From Microtetraspora niveoalba (GTDB taxonomy: Bacteria; Actinomycetota; Actinomycetes; Streptosporangiales; Streptosporangiaceae), in contig NZ_BBYM01000007.1 in assembly GCF_001570405.1 (NCBI RefSeq), positions 186,001 through 250,000 on the forward strand: a stretch of 64,000 nt of DNA, written 5' to 3'. The position numbers were made by a program, and so were the translations under genes. The notes beneath the pieces are model-generated. The model made no database searches, was not told where the DNA came from, and saw only the letters and a program-made list of their open reading frames with translations. Numbering within the stretch: position 1 is the first letter of the stretch; each line of letters opens with the position of its first letter. This document shows positions 28,780 to 39,211 of this stretch, piece after piece.

Positions 28780-31700
28780 GTGACGAGTGGGTCTTACCTC
28801 CGATTTCCCCACGTTCACCGGCGATCCCTGACGTTCGTCGCGGAGGACGACGTCTGGATCGCTCCACTCGACGGAGGCAGGGCCTGGCGGCTCACCGTCG
28901 ACCACGCCGGAGCCGGCCACCCGAGGTTCTCCCCGGACGGCGCCAGGATCGCCTGGACCGCCCACCGCGACGGCGACCCCGAGATCCATCTGGCCGAGAT
29001 CGGCGGCGGCCCGGCCACCCGGCTCACCTGCTGGGGCGACCCGCGCACCGAGGCCAGGGGCTGGCTCGACGACCGCACCGTCGCCGCCGTCAGCGCACGG
29101 GAGCAGCCCTTCACGTTCTGGACCTGGGCGTACGCGGTCCCCGACGACGGGCGGCCGGCCACGCGGCAGCCGTACGGGCCGGTGGCGGACCTGCACGTGT
29201 CGGGCGGGGACACGCTGCTGCTCACCGGGACGGCCGGGCACGACCCGGCGCACTGGAAGCGCTATCGGGGAGGCGGGACGGGCCGGCTCTGGTTCAACGG
29301 GCGGCGGCTGCTCGACGGGCACGAGGGCCAGATCGCCTCGCCCATGATCGTCGAAGGCCGGATCGCCTTCCTGTCCGACCACGAGGGCGTCGGCAACGTC
29401 TACTCGTGCGCCCCCGACGGCTCCGACCTGAGGCGGCACACCTGGTACGAGGACTTCTACGCCCGCCAGGCGAGCACCGACGGGCGGCGGATCGTCTACA
29501 GCCGCGCGGGGGAGCTGTGGCTCCTGCCCGGCCTGGACGCCCGCCCGGAACGCCTGGAGGTGACGCTGGGCGGCGCGGGAACGGGACGGCGGCCCTACCC
29601 CGCGCCGCCGTCCGTCGACGGCCTCGCCTGTGACGCCACCGGGCGGGCCAGCGCCGTCGAGGTCGCGGGAGCGGTGTTGTGGCTCACCCACGAGGACGGC
29701 CCGGCGCGCTGCCTGGACGCCCGCCCCGGGGTCCGGGCCCGGCTCCCCATCGTGCTCGGCGCCGTATACGCCGCGGAGGGCGAGGAGGCGGCGCGGCGCG
29801 GCAACGGGCCGGTCGCGTGGGTGAGCGACGCGGGCGGCGAGGACGGCATCGAGCTCGCGGAGCCGGGAGACGCCGTGCGCGGCCTCGCCCGCGGCCTCCT
29901 CGGACGCGTGCTGGAGTTGTCCGGCTCCCCGGACGGCACCGCGATCGCGGTCGTCACCCACGACGGCAGGCTCCTCCTCGTCGACGTGACGCGCGGCGCG
30001 GCGGCCGGCGGCGCGGGGGCCGCGGTCACGGAGCTGGCGCGGTCGGAGAGCGGCCCGCCCAGCGGGCCCAGGTTCTCGCCCGACTCGGCCTGGCTGGCGT
30101 GGTCGCACCCCGGCGTGGGCTCGCTGCGGGCGATCCGCATGGCCCGGATGCCCTCCCGTACGCCCCATCCGGATGCGGCGGCCCCCGCGGAACGCCCGGA
30201 ACCGCTCGTCGTCGAGGTCACCGACGGCAGGTTCACCGACACCGAGCCGGTCTTCACCCCCGACGGGAGATATCTGGCGTTCCTGTCCAGGCGGGGATTC
30301 GACCCGATCTTCGACGTGCACAGCTTCGACCTGGCCTTCCCCGCCGGCTCGCGCCCCTTCCTGCTGCCGCTCGCGCGCAGCACGCCCTCGCCGTTCGCGC
30401 CCTCGGTTGACGGCCGCCCGGCGGAGCCGGAGGAGGCCGGCGGCGGGGACGTCGTGGTGGACACCGAGGGGATGGCGGGCCGGGTGATCGGCCTCCCGGT
30501 GCCCGAAGGGCGGTACACGAGCCTCCAGGCGGTCAAGGACGGGCTCGCCTGGCTCCGCCACCCGCTGCGCGGCTCCCTGGGCGGGGGAGAGGCCGCGCCG
30601 CCTCCCCCGCCGGTCCTGGAGCGGTTCGACCTCGGCAAGCGCTCCTGCGAGGAGGTCGCGGCCGCCGACGCGTTCTCCGCGAGCGGCGACGGCACCCGCA
30701 TCGCGTACGTCGAGGGGCGGACGATGAGGGTCACCGGCGGGAGCGGCGACCCGGTCGAGGTGGACCTGCGCAGGATCCGGGTCGAGGTCGACCCGCCGCG
30801 CCGCTGGCGCCAGGCGTACGCGGAGGCCGGGCGGCTGGTGCGCGACCACTTCTGGGTGGCCGACCTCGCCGGGGTCGACTGGCCGTCCGCGCTCGCCGCG
30901 TACCGTCCGTGGCTGGACCGGATCTCGGGCGCCGACGACTTCGCCGACGTGCTCGGCGAGGTCCTGGGCGAGCTGGCGTCCTCCCACGCGTACGTGCGGC
31001 CCGGCGCCGGCCCGTCCGGGAGGTCGTACCGGTTCGTCGGGATGCTGGGCGCCGACCTCGCGCCCGACACCGACGGGCTGTGGCGGGTCCGGCGCGTCCT
31101 GCCGGCCGAGTCCTCCGACCCGCACGCCAGGTCCCCGCTCGCCGGGTCCGGCGTACGGCCCGGCGACGCCGTACTGGCCGTGGACGGCAGGCCGGTGGAC
31201 CCGCGCACCGGGCCCGCGCCGCTGCTCGTGGACACGGCCGGGCGGCCGGTGGAGCTCACCGTCGAGTCCGGCGACCGGGTGTTCCGGGTGGCGGTGGTGC
31301 CGCTGTGGGACGACCGCACGTTGCGCTACCACGCCTGGGTCGCGGAACGCAGGCAGCGGGTGCGGCGGCTGAGCGGCGGCCGGGCGGGCTACCTGCACGT
31401 CCCCGACATGGACGCCTCCGGCTGGGCGCAGCTCCACCGGGACCTCGGCCGGGAGCTGGCGCGGGAGGCGCTCGTCGTGGACGTCAGGGGCAACCGCGGC
31501 GGGTTCACCTCGCAGCTCGTCCTGGAGAAGTTGTCGCGGCGGATCGTCGGCTGGGACGTGAGCCGCCACCACGAGCCGGCGAGCTATCCCGCGCAGGCCC
31601 CCCGCGGGCCGGTCGTCGTGGTGTGCGACGAGGCCACGTGCTCCGACGGGGACGTGATCACCGGTGCGGCGCAGGCCCTCGGCCTGGGCCCGGTGGTGGG

Positions 31701-31995
31701 CGCCAGGACGTGGGGCGGGGTCATCGGGTACGACGAGTGGCACCGGCTCGGCGACGGCACGTCCCTGACCGTCCCCGGGTACGCCTACTGGCTCCGCGGC
31801 TACGGCTGGGACCTGGAGAACCGGGGGGCCGTCCCCGACGTGGAGGTGCTGATCACGCCCGCCGACTGGGCGGTGGGCGCCGACCCGCAGCTCGACACGG
31901 CGGTGCGGCTGGCGATGGAGCGGCTCGCGGCCGCTCCGGCCGCCGCACCGCCCGACCCCGCCACCCGCCCCACCCGGGGCAGGACCGCTCCCTGA
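28780..31995 (+). CDS. Tricorn protease (S41 family) with beta-propeller and PDZ domains
   Basis: Large cytosolic peptidase expected to cut proteasome or Clp products into short peptides; 1071 residues. The N-terminal half forms WD/PD40-type propellers (repeats of HPRFSPDGARIAW, PRFSPDSAWLAW, PVFTPDGRYLAF type). C1 helical domain, PDZ (about 750-830) and the S41 core follow. The catalytic tetrad of Thermoplasma tricorn is kept: S735-H736 (ASSHAYV), nucleophile S955 with D956 (ATCSDGD) and E1013. GTG 28780 is preferred as the leaderless start; GTG 28777 is adjacent. The Ala/Pro-rich last 30 residues are probably disordered. No Shine-Dalgarno sequence precedes it. Single-gene unit. Confidence 0.92.
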   Translation: MTSGSYLRFPHVHRRSLTFVAEDDVWIAPLDGGRAWRLTVDHAGAGHPRFSPDGARIAWTAHRDGDPEIHLAEIGGGPATRLTCWGDPRTEARGWLDDRTVAAVSAREQPFTFWTWAYAVPDDGRPATRQPYGPVADLHVSGGDTLLLTGTAGHDPAHWKRYRGGGTGRLWFNGRRLLDGHEGQIASPMIVEGRIAFLSDHEGVGNVYSCAPDGSDLRRHTWYEDFYARQASTDGRRIVYSRAGELWLLPGLDARPERLEVTLGGAGTGRRPYPAPPSVDGLACDATGRASAVEVAGAVLWLTHEDGPARCLDARPGVRARLPIVLGAVYAAEGEEAARRGNGPVAWVSDAGGEDGIELAEPGDAVRGLARGLLGRVLELSGSPDGTAIAVVTHDGRLLLVDVTRGAAAGGAGAAVTELARSESGPPSGPRFSPDSAWLAWSHPGVGSLRAIRMARMPSRTPHPDAAAPAERPEPLVVEVTDGRFTDTEPVFTPDGRYLAFLSRRGFDPIFDVHSFDLAFPAGSRPFLLPLARSTPSPFAPSVDGRPAEPEEAGGGDVVVDTEGMAGRVIGLPVPEGRYTSLQAVKDGLAWLRHPLRGSLGGGEAAPPPPPVLERFDLGKRSCEEVAAADAFSASGDGTRIAYVEGRTMRVTGGSGDPVEVDLRRIRVEVDPPRRWRQAYAEAGRLVRDHFWVADLAGVDWPSALAAYRPWLDRISGADDFADVLGEVLGELASSHAYVRPGAGPSGRSYRFVGMLGADLAPDTDGLWRVRRVLPAESSDPHARSPLAGSGVRPGDAVLAVDGRPVDPRTGPAPLLVDTAGRPVELTVESGDRVFRVAVVPLWDDRTLRYHAWVAERRQRVRRLSGGRAGYLHVPDMDASGWAQLHRDLGRELAREALVVDVRGNRGGFTSQLVLEKLSRRIVGWDVSRHHEPASYPAQAPRGPVVVVCDEATCSDGDVITGAAQALGLGPVVGARTWGGVIGYDEWHRLGDGTSLTVPGYAYWLRGYGWDLENRGAVPDVEVLITPADWAVGADPQLDTAVRLAMERLAAAPAAAPPDPATRPTRGRTAP

Positions 31996-32231
31996 TCGCC
32001 CGGGGGTCCGGTATTGGTAACGAGGCCCGGCGGGGCACGGCGGACCGGGAGCCGGCCTGGGGGGTGAGCAGTGGCGAGGAGGCCGGGCGGGGCACGGCGG
32101 GTCGTTTACGCGGGGCGGACGCCCGGTGCGCTCATATTGTTCTCACATCTCTCTGAAAGCCTCGCCGTGATCACGTCCGCATCAGGGTGAGGGAACACCC
32201 TGCCACGATCACGAAGCCAGGAGCGACGCCC
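31996..32231. other. Intergenic region with direct repeat and palindromes
   Basis: A 22-bp direct repeat beginning GAGGCCCGGCGGGGC occurs at 32022-32043 and 32079-32100 with one mismatch. Further down are the perfect palindrome CGTGATCACG (32165-32174) and a 7-bp hairpin CAGGGTG/CACCCTG (32183-32202), shortly before the DUF2231 start. No coding frame is credible. Promoter elements for the DUF2231 gene are not clear. Confidence 0.55.
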
Positions 32232-32678
32232 ATGTTCGACGAGATCCTCGGCCTGCCCGTCCACCCCCTGCTCGTCCACGCGGCCGTGGTGCTCACGCCG
32301 TTGCTCGCCCTCCTCTCCGTCGGCTACGCCGTGCTGCCGAGGTTCCGCGCGAAGCTCGACTGGATCCTGGTCCTGGCGGCCGTCGGCGCCCCCGTCGCCG
32401 TGTACGTGGCGAAGGAGAGCGGCGAGTCCTTCGAACGGAACCTCTTCGCCGGGCACCCGTCGCCCGCCGTCTCCGCGCACGAGGGCTTCGCGAACCCGCT
32501 GCTGTTCAGCACCGCCGCGCTCGGCGTGGTCGCCCTGCTGCTCGTCTTCGCCGCGAGGAGGTGGCCGAAGGCCGCCGGGGCCGCCCTGTCCGCCGCCTCC
32601 GTCGTCCTCGCCGTGGTGGCGTGCTACTACGTCGTACGCGCCGGGCACAGCGGCGCGACCGCGGTCTGGGGCGGCTGA
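32232..32678 (+). CDS. DUF2231 membrane protein
   Basis: Protein of 148 residues with four hydrophobic segments (about 12-34, 43-60, 90-107, 113-133). Family motifs: HPLLVHAAVVLTPL near the start and VRAGHSGATAVWGG at the end, with His residues that in related proteins have been suggested to bind metal or haem; function unknown. ATG 32232 has AGGAG eight bases upstream; a longer start at 32187 lies in the hairpin region and lacks a ribosome site. Likely a single-gene unit, followed by the repeat cluster. Confidence 0.88.
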   Translation: MFDEILGLPVHPLLVHAAVVLTPLLALLSVGYAVLPRFRAKLDWILVLAAVGAPVAVYVAKESGESFERNLFAGHPSPAVSAHEGFANPLLFSTAALGVVALLLVFAARRWPKAAGAALSAASVVLAVVACYYVVRAGHSGATAVWGG

Positions 32679-32682
32679 CTGC

Positions 32683-33009
32683 GTTTGATTGCCTCGCTCC
32701 GCTCGGCGGGCTCGGGGCGCCCGAAGTCGGCTCGTGCCCTCCTCGCTCGGAGTCGCTCGTTCCTCGCTCCCCGCTCGCTCGTTCCTCGCTCCCCGCTCGC
32801 TCGTTCCTCGCTCCCCGCTCGCTCGTCGGTTACTTCACCGCCGCGCCCCTCTGTGTTTGATTGCCTCGCTGCGCTCGGCGGGCTCGGGGCGCTTTCAGGC
32901 GATGTCTTCCCTCGTCACTCGGGACTCGTTCCTCGCCCGCTCGTTCCTCAGTCCAGACACCGCCGCGCCCCTCTCGTTTGTTTGCCTCGCTTCGCTCGGC
33001 GGCGGGACG
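32683..33009. repeat. Composite intergenic repeat cluster between DUF2231 gene and rarA
   Basis: Non-coding. A head sequence (38 bp, starting GTTTGATTGCCTCGCT and continuing CGCTCGGCGGGCTCGG) occurs at 32683-32720 and 32855-32892, and a shortened copy at 32976-33000. Each head is followed by CTCGTTCCTCGC-type short repeats, and the second and third heads are preceded by CACCGCCGCGCCCCTCT (ending at about 32852 and 32973). The arrangement is head, body, tail, repeated twice and begun a third time, directly before the rarA promoter. Confidence 0.85.
32756..32821. repeat. Three perfect 22-bp tandem repeats
   Basis: Unit begins CTCGTTCCTCGCTCCC; copies at 32756-32777, 32778-32799 and 32800-32821 are identical, and a partial fourth (CTCGT) follows. 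There are no spacers. It forms the body of the first composite unit. Confidence 0.92.
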
Positions 33010-33025
33010 CATCGGCCGGAACGGC

Positions 33026-33031
33026 TAGAGT
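33026..33031 (+). promoter_or_regulatory. -10 hexamer of rarA (leaderless)
   Basis: TAGAGT matches the actinobacterial TAGAxT consensus and ends seven bases before GTG 33039. No -35 is convincing at the right distance, as this lies in the last repeat copy. Confidence 0.45.
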
Positions 33032-33038
33032 CGGGCTT

Positions 33039-34355
33039 GTGGACAGTCTGTTCGATTCGGTGGCCGAGGAGGCCCACAGGAGCCACGAGCCGCTGGCCGT
33101 CCGGATGCGCCCGCGCGGGCTGGACGAGGTGATCGGACAGCGCCACCTGCTCGGCGCCGGCACGCCGCTGCGCCGGCTGGTCGAGAGCGAGGCCCCCATG
33201 TCCCTGTTCCTGTGGGGGCCGCCGGGCACCGGGAAGACCACGCTGGCCTACGTCGTCGCGGGCGCGACCAAGCGCAGGTTCGTGGAGATCTCCGCCGTCT
33301 CCGCCGGCGTCAAGGACGTGCGCGCGGCTATCGACCAGGCCCGCCGCGAGCTGGGCATGAGCGGCAGGCAGACGGTGCTGTTCGTGGACGAGGTGCACCG
33401 GTTCAACAAGGCCCAGCAGGACGCGCTGCTCCCCGCGGTCGAGAACCGCTGGGTCACCTTCATCGGCGCCACCACCGAGAACCCGTTCTTCTCCGTCATC
33501 TCGCCGCTGCTTTCGCGGTCGCTGCTGCTCACCCTGGAGTCGCTGGCGGAGGACGACGTGCGCTCCGTCCTGGAGCGGGCGGTCCGCGACCCGCGCGGCC
33601 TCGACGGGCGCGCCACGCTGCACCCCGACGCGCTCGACCAGCTCGTACGGCTCGCCGGCGGCGACGCGCGCCGGTCGCTGACCTACCTGGAGGCGGCGGC
33701 GCTGCTGTCCGACGAGATCACGATCGAGGTGGTGGAGCGCGCGGTCGACAAGGCGGCGGTCCGCTACGACCGGCAGGGCGACCAGCACTACGACGTGGTC
33801 AGCGCGTTCATCAAGAGCATGCGCGGCTCCGACGCGGACGCCGCGCTGCACTACCTGGCCCGAATGGTCGAGGCGGGGGAGGACCCCCGCTTCATCGCCC
33901 GCCGGATTGTGATCTTCGCCTCAGAGGACGTGGGCATGGCGGATCCCACCTGCCTCCAGGTGGCCGTGGCCGCCGCGCAGGCGGTCGAGTTCATCGGGTT
34001 GCCCGAGGGGCGCATCAACCTCGCCCAGGCGGTGATCCACTGTGCGCTCGCGCCCAAGTCCAACGCGGTGGTGTCGGCCATCGGCTCCGCCTCCGACGAC
34101 GTACGGCGCGGCATGGTCGGGCAGATCCCCTCGCACCTGCGCGACGCCCACTATCCGGGGGCGAGCAAGCTCGGCCACGGCAAGGGCTACCAGTACCCCC
34201 ACGACTTCGAGCACGGCCTGGTCCGGCAGGACTATGCCCCGGAGGAGCTCAGGGACCGCCGCTACTATCGGCCGACCAAGCACGGCGCGGAGGCCAGGTT
34301 CGCCGAGCGCTGGGCGCGGATCCGCGGCTTCCTGCGGGGCGAGGGCGGCGCCTGA
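33039..34355 (+). CDS. rarA: Replication-associated recombination protein A (RarA/MgsA) AAA+ ATPase
   Basis: Clamp-loader-like AAA+ ATPase acting at stalled replication forks; 438 residues. Early motif [21 protein letters not shown], Walker [14 protein letters not shown], Walker [18 protein letters not shown], sensor 1 [13 protein letters not shown], arginine region SPLLSRS. C-terminal tetramerisation/MgsA domain with [25 protein letters not shown] and [15 protein letters not shown] 33039 lacks a ribosome site but follows a -10 hexamer, so leaderless translation is likely. Neighbourhood rarA ... alaS-ruvX-mltG equals Rv2559c-Rv2553c. Confidence 0.94.
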   Translation: MDSLFDSVAEEAHRSHEPLAVRMRPRGLDEVIGQRHLLGAGTPLRRLVESEAPMSLFLWGPPGTGKTTLAYVVAGATKRRFVEISAVSAGVKDVRAAIDQARRELGMSGRQTVLFVDEVHRFNKAQQDALLPAVENRWVTFIGATTENPFFSVISPLLSRSLLLTLESLAEDDVRSVLERAVRDPRGLDGRATLHPDALDQLVRLAGGDARRSLTYLEAAALLSDEITIEVVERAVDKAAVRYDRQGDQHYDVVSAFIKSMRGSDADAALHYLARMVEAGEDPRFIARRIVIFASEDVGMADPTCLQVAVAAAQAVEFIGLPEGRINLAQAVIHCALAPKSNAVVSAIGSASDDVRRGMVGQIPSHLRDAHYPGASKLGHGKGYQYPHDFEHGLVRQDYAPEELRDRRYYRPTKHGAEARFAERWARIRGFLRGEGGA

Positions 34356-34601
34356 CCGGGCGCGGCGAGCGGCCGGGAGACGTACGGGAGGAGCCCGGGC
34401 GGGAGAAGCGCCTCGCGGGACGGCCGGAGAGCGCCCGCCGGGGGGCGGGGAGAGCCCGGTGAAGGCGTGGTTGGCCTCGGCGTGTCCGGCGTTCGCGGTA
34501 GGGTCTTGCCATTCCAGCCGAATCCGCCGCGCCTCCAGGCGAGTGGCGCGGGTTCGAGCGAAGCCACGCGCCTGCCACCTACCGAGGGGACGGATTCGCA
34601 A

Positions 34602-35003
34602 ATGCTTGCCGCGGGAGAGGTCACCGGTCTGACCGCGGGAGAGGTCGCCGGTCTGATCGTCGCCATGTTCTGGGCGATCCTGGTGTGCTTCATGGCCGTC
34701 GTGCTCGTCAGGCTGGCCCGCCTGCTCACCGAGACCACCAAGACGGTGTCCGAGCTGAGCGACCGGGTGGTGCCGCTCCTGGAGGACGTCGGCCACACGG
34801 TCAACGAGACGAACCGCCAGCTCGTCGCGGTCGAGGCGATCACGGAGAACGTCAGGGACGTCAGCGGCAACATGGTGAAGATCACCGGTGTCGCCGCCAT
34901 GCTGTTCGCCGGGCCGATGATCAAGCTGTCCGCCCTGAGCTACGGCGTACGCGAGGCGCTGGCCCGGCGGGACCGGCGCGCGATCGGAGGGCGCCGCCCG
35001 TGA
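34602..35003 (+). CDS. DUF948 membrane protein
   Basis: Protein of 133 residues. One transmembrane helix (VAGLIVAMFWAILVCFMAVVLV, about 16-37) precedes a helical, coiled-coil-prone domain (LLTETTKTVSELSDRVVPLLEDVGHTVNETNRQL) characteristic of DUF948. Function unknown. The N-terminus contains a near-duplicate AGEVTGL-TAGEVAGL, from a 24-bp tandem DNA repeat. ATG 34602 has GAGGGGA about ten bases upstream. Its stop overlaps the next start (GTGA); the pair precedes alaS in many actinobacteria. Confidence 0.85.
   Translation: MLAAGEVTGLTAGEVAGLIVAMFWAILVCFMAVVLVRLARLLTETTKTVSELSDRVVPLLEDVGHTVNETNRQLVAVEAITENVRDVSGNMVKITGVAAMLFAGPMIKLSALSYGVREALARRDRRAIGGRRP
34611..34658 (+). repeat. Two-copy 24-bp tandem repeat at the 5' end of the DUF948 gene
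   Basis: GCGGGAGAGGTCRCCGGTCT-type unit at 34611-34634 and 34635-34658, differing at two positions, in frame and therefore adding eight residues. Confidence 0.75.
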
Positions 35004-35254
35004 TCCGCCGGTTCTTCTACATCTCCGTCGGCGCGTTCCTCGCCGTCTGGGCGATGCGTAAGCTTCAGGCGATGCGGCCGGAGAGCGTCGCCAGACGCGC
35101 GGCCGGCCGGGCCGCCGGGCTCGCCGGCGAGCTCGTGGAGTTCGCCGGGGACGTCCGCGCCATCGCACGGGAGCGGGAAACCGAGTTGCGCTCCCGCATG
35201 GGACTCGAAAGTGTTGACAGAAACCACGACCACGACGTAAAGGATGGCCGCTGA
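35000..35254 (+). CDS. DUF6167-like small protein
   Basis: Protein of 84 residues beginning [21 protein letters not shown]: a short N-terminal hydrophobic helix, then basic and helical sequence with [22 protein letters not shown] and an acidic/His tail ([12 protein letters not shown]). It matches the small actinobacterial family (DUF6167) that lies before alaS. GTG 35000 overlaps the DUF948 stop (GTGA). alaS begins one base after its stop. Function unknown; role in translation is only suggested by position. Confidence 0.82.
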   Translation: MIRRFFYISVGAFLAVWAMRKLQAMRPESVARRAAGRAAGLAGELVEFAGDVRAIARERETELRSRMGLESVDRNHDHDVKDGR

Positions 35255-35255
35255 A

Positions 35256-37928
<2,673 letters not shown>

Positions 37929-37957
37929 TCCGCCGGCTCTTTCGGGGAGAACCGGCC

Positions 37958-38452
37958 ATGAGGCAAGGTGTACGACTCGGCGTGGACGCCGGATCCGTAC
38001 GCGTCGGCGTGGCGCGCAGCGACCCTTCGGGGTTGCTCGCCACGCCGGTCGAGACCGTACGGCGCGGCCGGGGCGACGTGGAGCGGATCGCCGCGATCGT
38101 GGCCGAGCACGAGGCGATCGAGGTGGTGGTGGGCCTGCCCACCTCGCTCTCGGGGCGGGAGAGTCATGCGGCCGGGGCGGCGCGCGAGTTCGCCGCCCTT
38201 CTCGCCGAGCGGCTCGCGCCGATCCCGATCCGGCTTTTCGACGAGCGGCTGACGACGGTCACCGCGCAGCAGCGCCTGCGCTCCAGTGGTGTGAAGGCGA
38301 AGAACCAGCGCTCGGTCATCGACCAGGCGGCGGCCGTGGTGCTGCTCCAGGCGGCGCTCGACTCCGAGCGGGCCACCGGGCGGCCGCCGGGCCGACCCCT
38401 CAGGCCGCCGGGCGACGCCGGCGACGGGAAGGCGAGCGGCGGAGGCGGCTGA
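37958..38452 (+). CDS. ruvX: Pre-16S rRNA nuclease RuvX (YqgF)
   Basis: RNase H-fold nuclease that matures the 5' end of 16S rRNA; long annotated as putative Holliday junction resolvase. 164 residues: [18 protein letters not shown] start strand, [23 protein letters not shown] and [14 protein letters not shown] with the acidic residues. The tail (about 138-164) is Gly/Pro-rich. ATG 37958 has GGGGAG about nine bases upstream. Follows alaS by 29 bases, the conserved alaS-ruvX-mltG-aroE order. In this genome a 760-bp stretch with an mltG remnant interrupts that order. Confidence 0.94.
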   Translation: MRQGVRLGVDAGSVRVGVARSDPSGLLATPVETVRRGRGDVERIAAIVAEHEAIEVVVGLPTSLSGRESHAAGAAREFAALLAERLAPIPIRLFDERLTTVTAQQRLRSSGVKAKNQRSVIDQAAAVVLLQAALDSERATGRPPGRPLRPPGDAGDGKASGGGG

Positions 38453-38835
38453 TGCCCTTCGCGGCGGCCCCGGCCGCCCGCTCCCACCCTCCGGCGGCCT
38501 CGCCGGCCCGCTCGCGTCGCGCGGCGGCCGCGGCCGCCGGCTTTCACGTCGCGGAGGTTCCGCCCCGCGCGTCCGGGTGCGGCCGTCCGGACCCCGGCCC
38601 CCACTCCGACGTTCTCGGCCGAGGATCCCCACGTCGTGGCGGCGCCGTCCGCGGTTTCCCGAGGCGGGACGCCTCCCGCGTGGCCCTGTGCCGCCGCGTT
38701 CCCCGTCCTCGTTCCGGCGTTCTCGGCCGCGTGATCCCACCGCGGCGCGCCTCGGGACGGGTGATCCCATGTGACGGCGGTTACGGCCGCGCGGGCCGAT
38801 CCGCGGGCGGTCCCGTTCTTCGGCCGACTGAGTCG
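38453..38835. other. Non-coding stretch upstream of the mltG remnant
   Basis: About 380 GC-rich bases with no credible gene. Open frames exist only because stop codons are rare at this composition. Imperfect internal repeats occur: (A/G)CGTTCTCGGCCG near 38613 and 38717, and GTGATCCCA near 38731 and 38762. It could be the eroded body of the duplicated mltG whose tail survives downstream; I could not align it. Confidence 0.5.
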
Positions 38836-39003
38836 ACTAATCCGGCACTAATGCCATACTTAGTGAACTTCGCCCCCAAAACGGGCGATTGGTACCGGTT
38901 TGTCAGAACCGATCTTCACCATAGGATCATCAAATTCACTGACAAAGAGGGCGAGTTCGTGAAATACCGGGAACAGTTGAACGCGTACCTAGGGACCGTC
39001 TAG
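38836..39003 (+). pseudogene. Remnant of a second mltG (C-terminal 51 codons)
   Basis: The frame from TNP (38836) to the stop at 39003 aligns without gaps to residues 332-382 of the intact MltG encoded downstream, with about 22 of 51 identical, including TNP, G-x-W-x-x-FV, IxKFTDKExEF and RE. No catalytic part is present. The homology begins before the first ATG (38851), so it reads as the tail of a longer gene rather than a designed small gene. Bases are visibly less GC-rich, with rare codons TTA, CTA and AGA and about 70% GC at third positions, unlike neighbours. A 50-residue protein from ATG 38851 is possible, but no ribosome site is seen. Confidence 0.7.
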
Positions 39004-39103
39004 GACATGACCATCCCAGCCCGGAAGGACCGTCCTGGCCCGCCGGAGGCCCGGGCCGCCGTACCCTCCCTGGAGGGAAGGCCCGCCCGGAACCGGGGGC
39101 CCA

Positions 39104-39128
39104 CGCCCGCCTCTCAAGGAGGCGGGCG
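39104..39128 (+). terminator. Hairpin between the mltG remnant and mltG
   Basis: Perfect 10-bp stem CGCCCGCCTC/GAGGCGGGCG with loop TCAAG, 100 bases after the remnant. No T-run follows. It may end the alaS-ruvX transcript. Confidence 0.5.
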
Positions 39129-39169
39129 CGTAATCGAACGCCGGAACCCCCTCGGTTCCGCACACTCGC

Positions 39170-39198
39170 TTGACGCGTGGCGCGCCGTACCGAGAGAT
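39170..39198 (+). promoter_or_regulatory. Candidate promoter of mltG-aroE
   Basis: TTGACG (39170-39175), 17-base spacer, AGAGAT (39193-39198). The -35 is good and the -10 weak. It would start transcription about seven bases before ATG 39212. Confidence 0.35.
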
Positions 39199-39211
39199 TG
39201 GCCAGCGCACT

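Noticed and set aside
28738-31743. Open frame of about 1000 codons antisense to the tricorn protease gene
   Set aside because: Same shadow effect; no recognisable motif and complete overlap with a clear gene.
32756-32821. CRISPR array
   Set aside because: Repeats follow each other directly with no spacers, and no cas gene is present.
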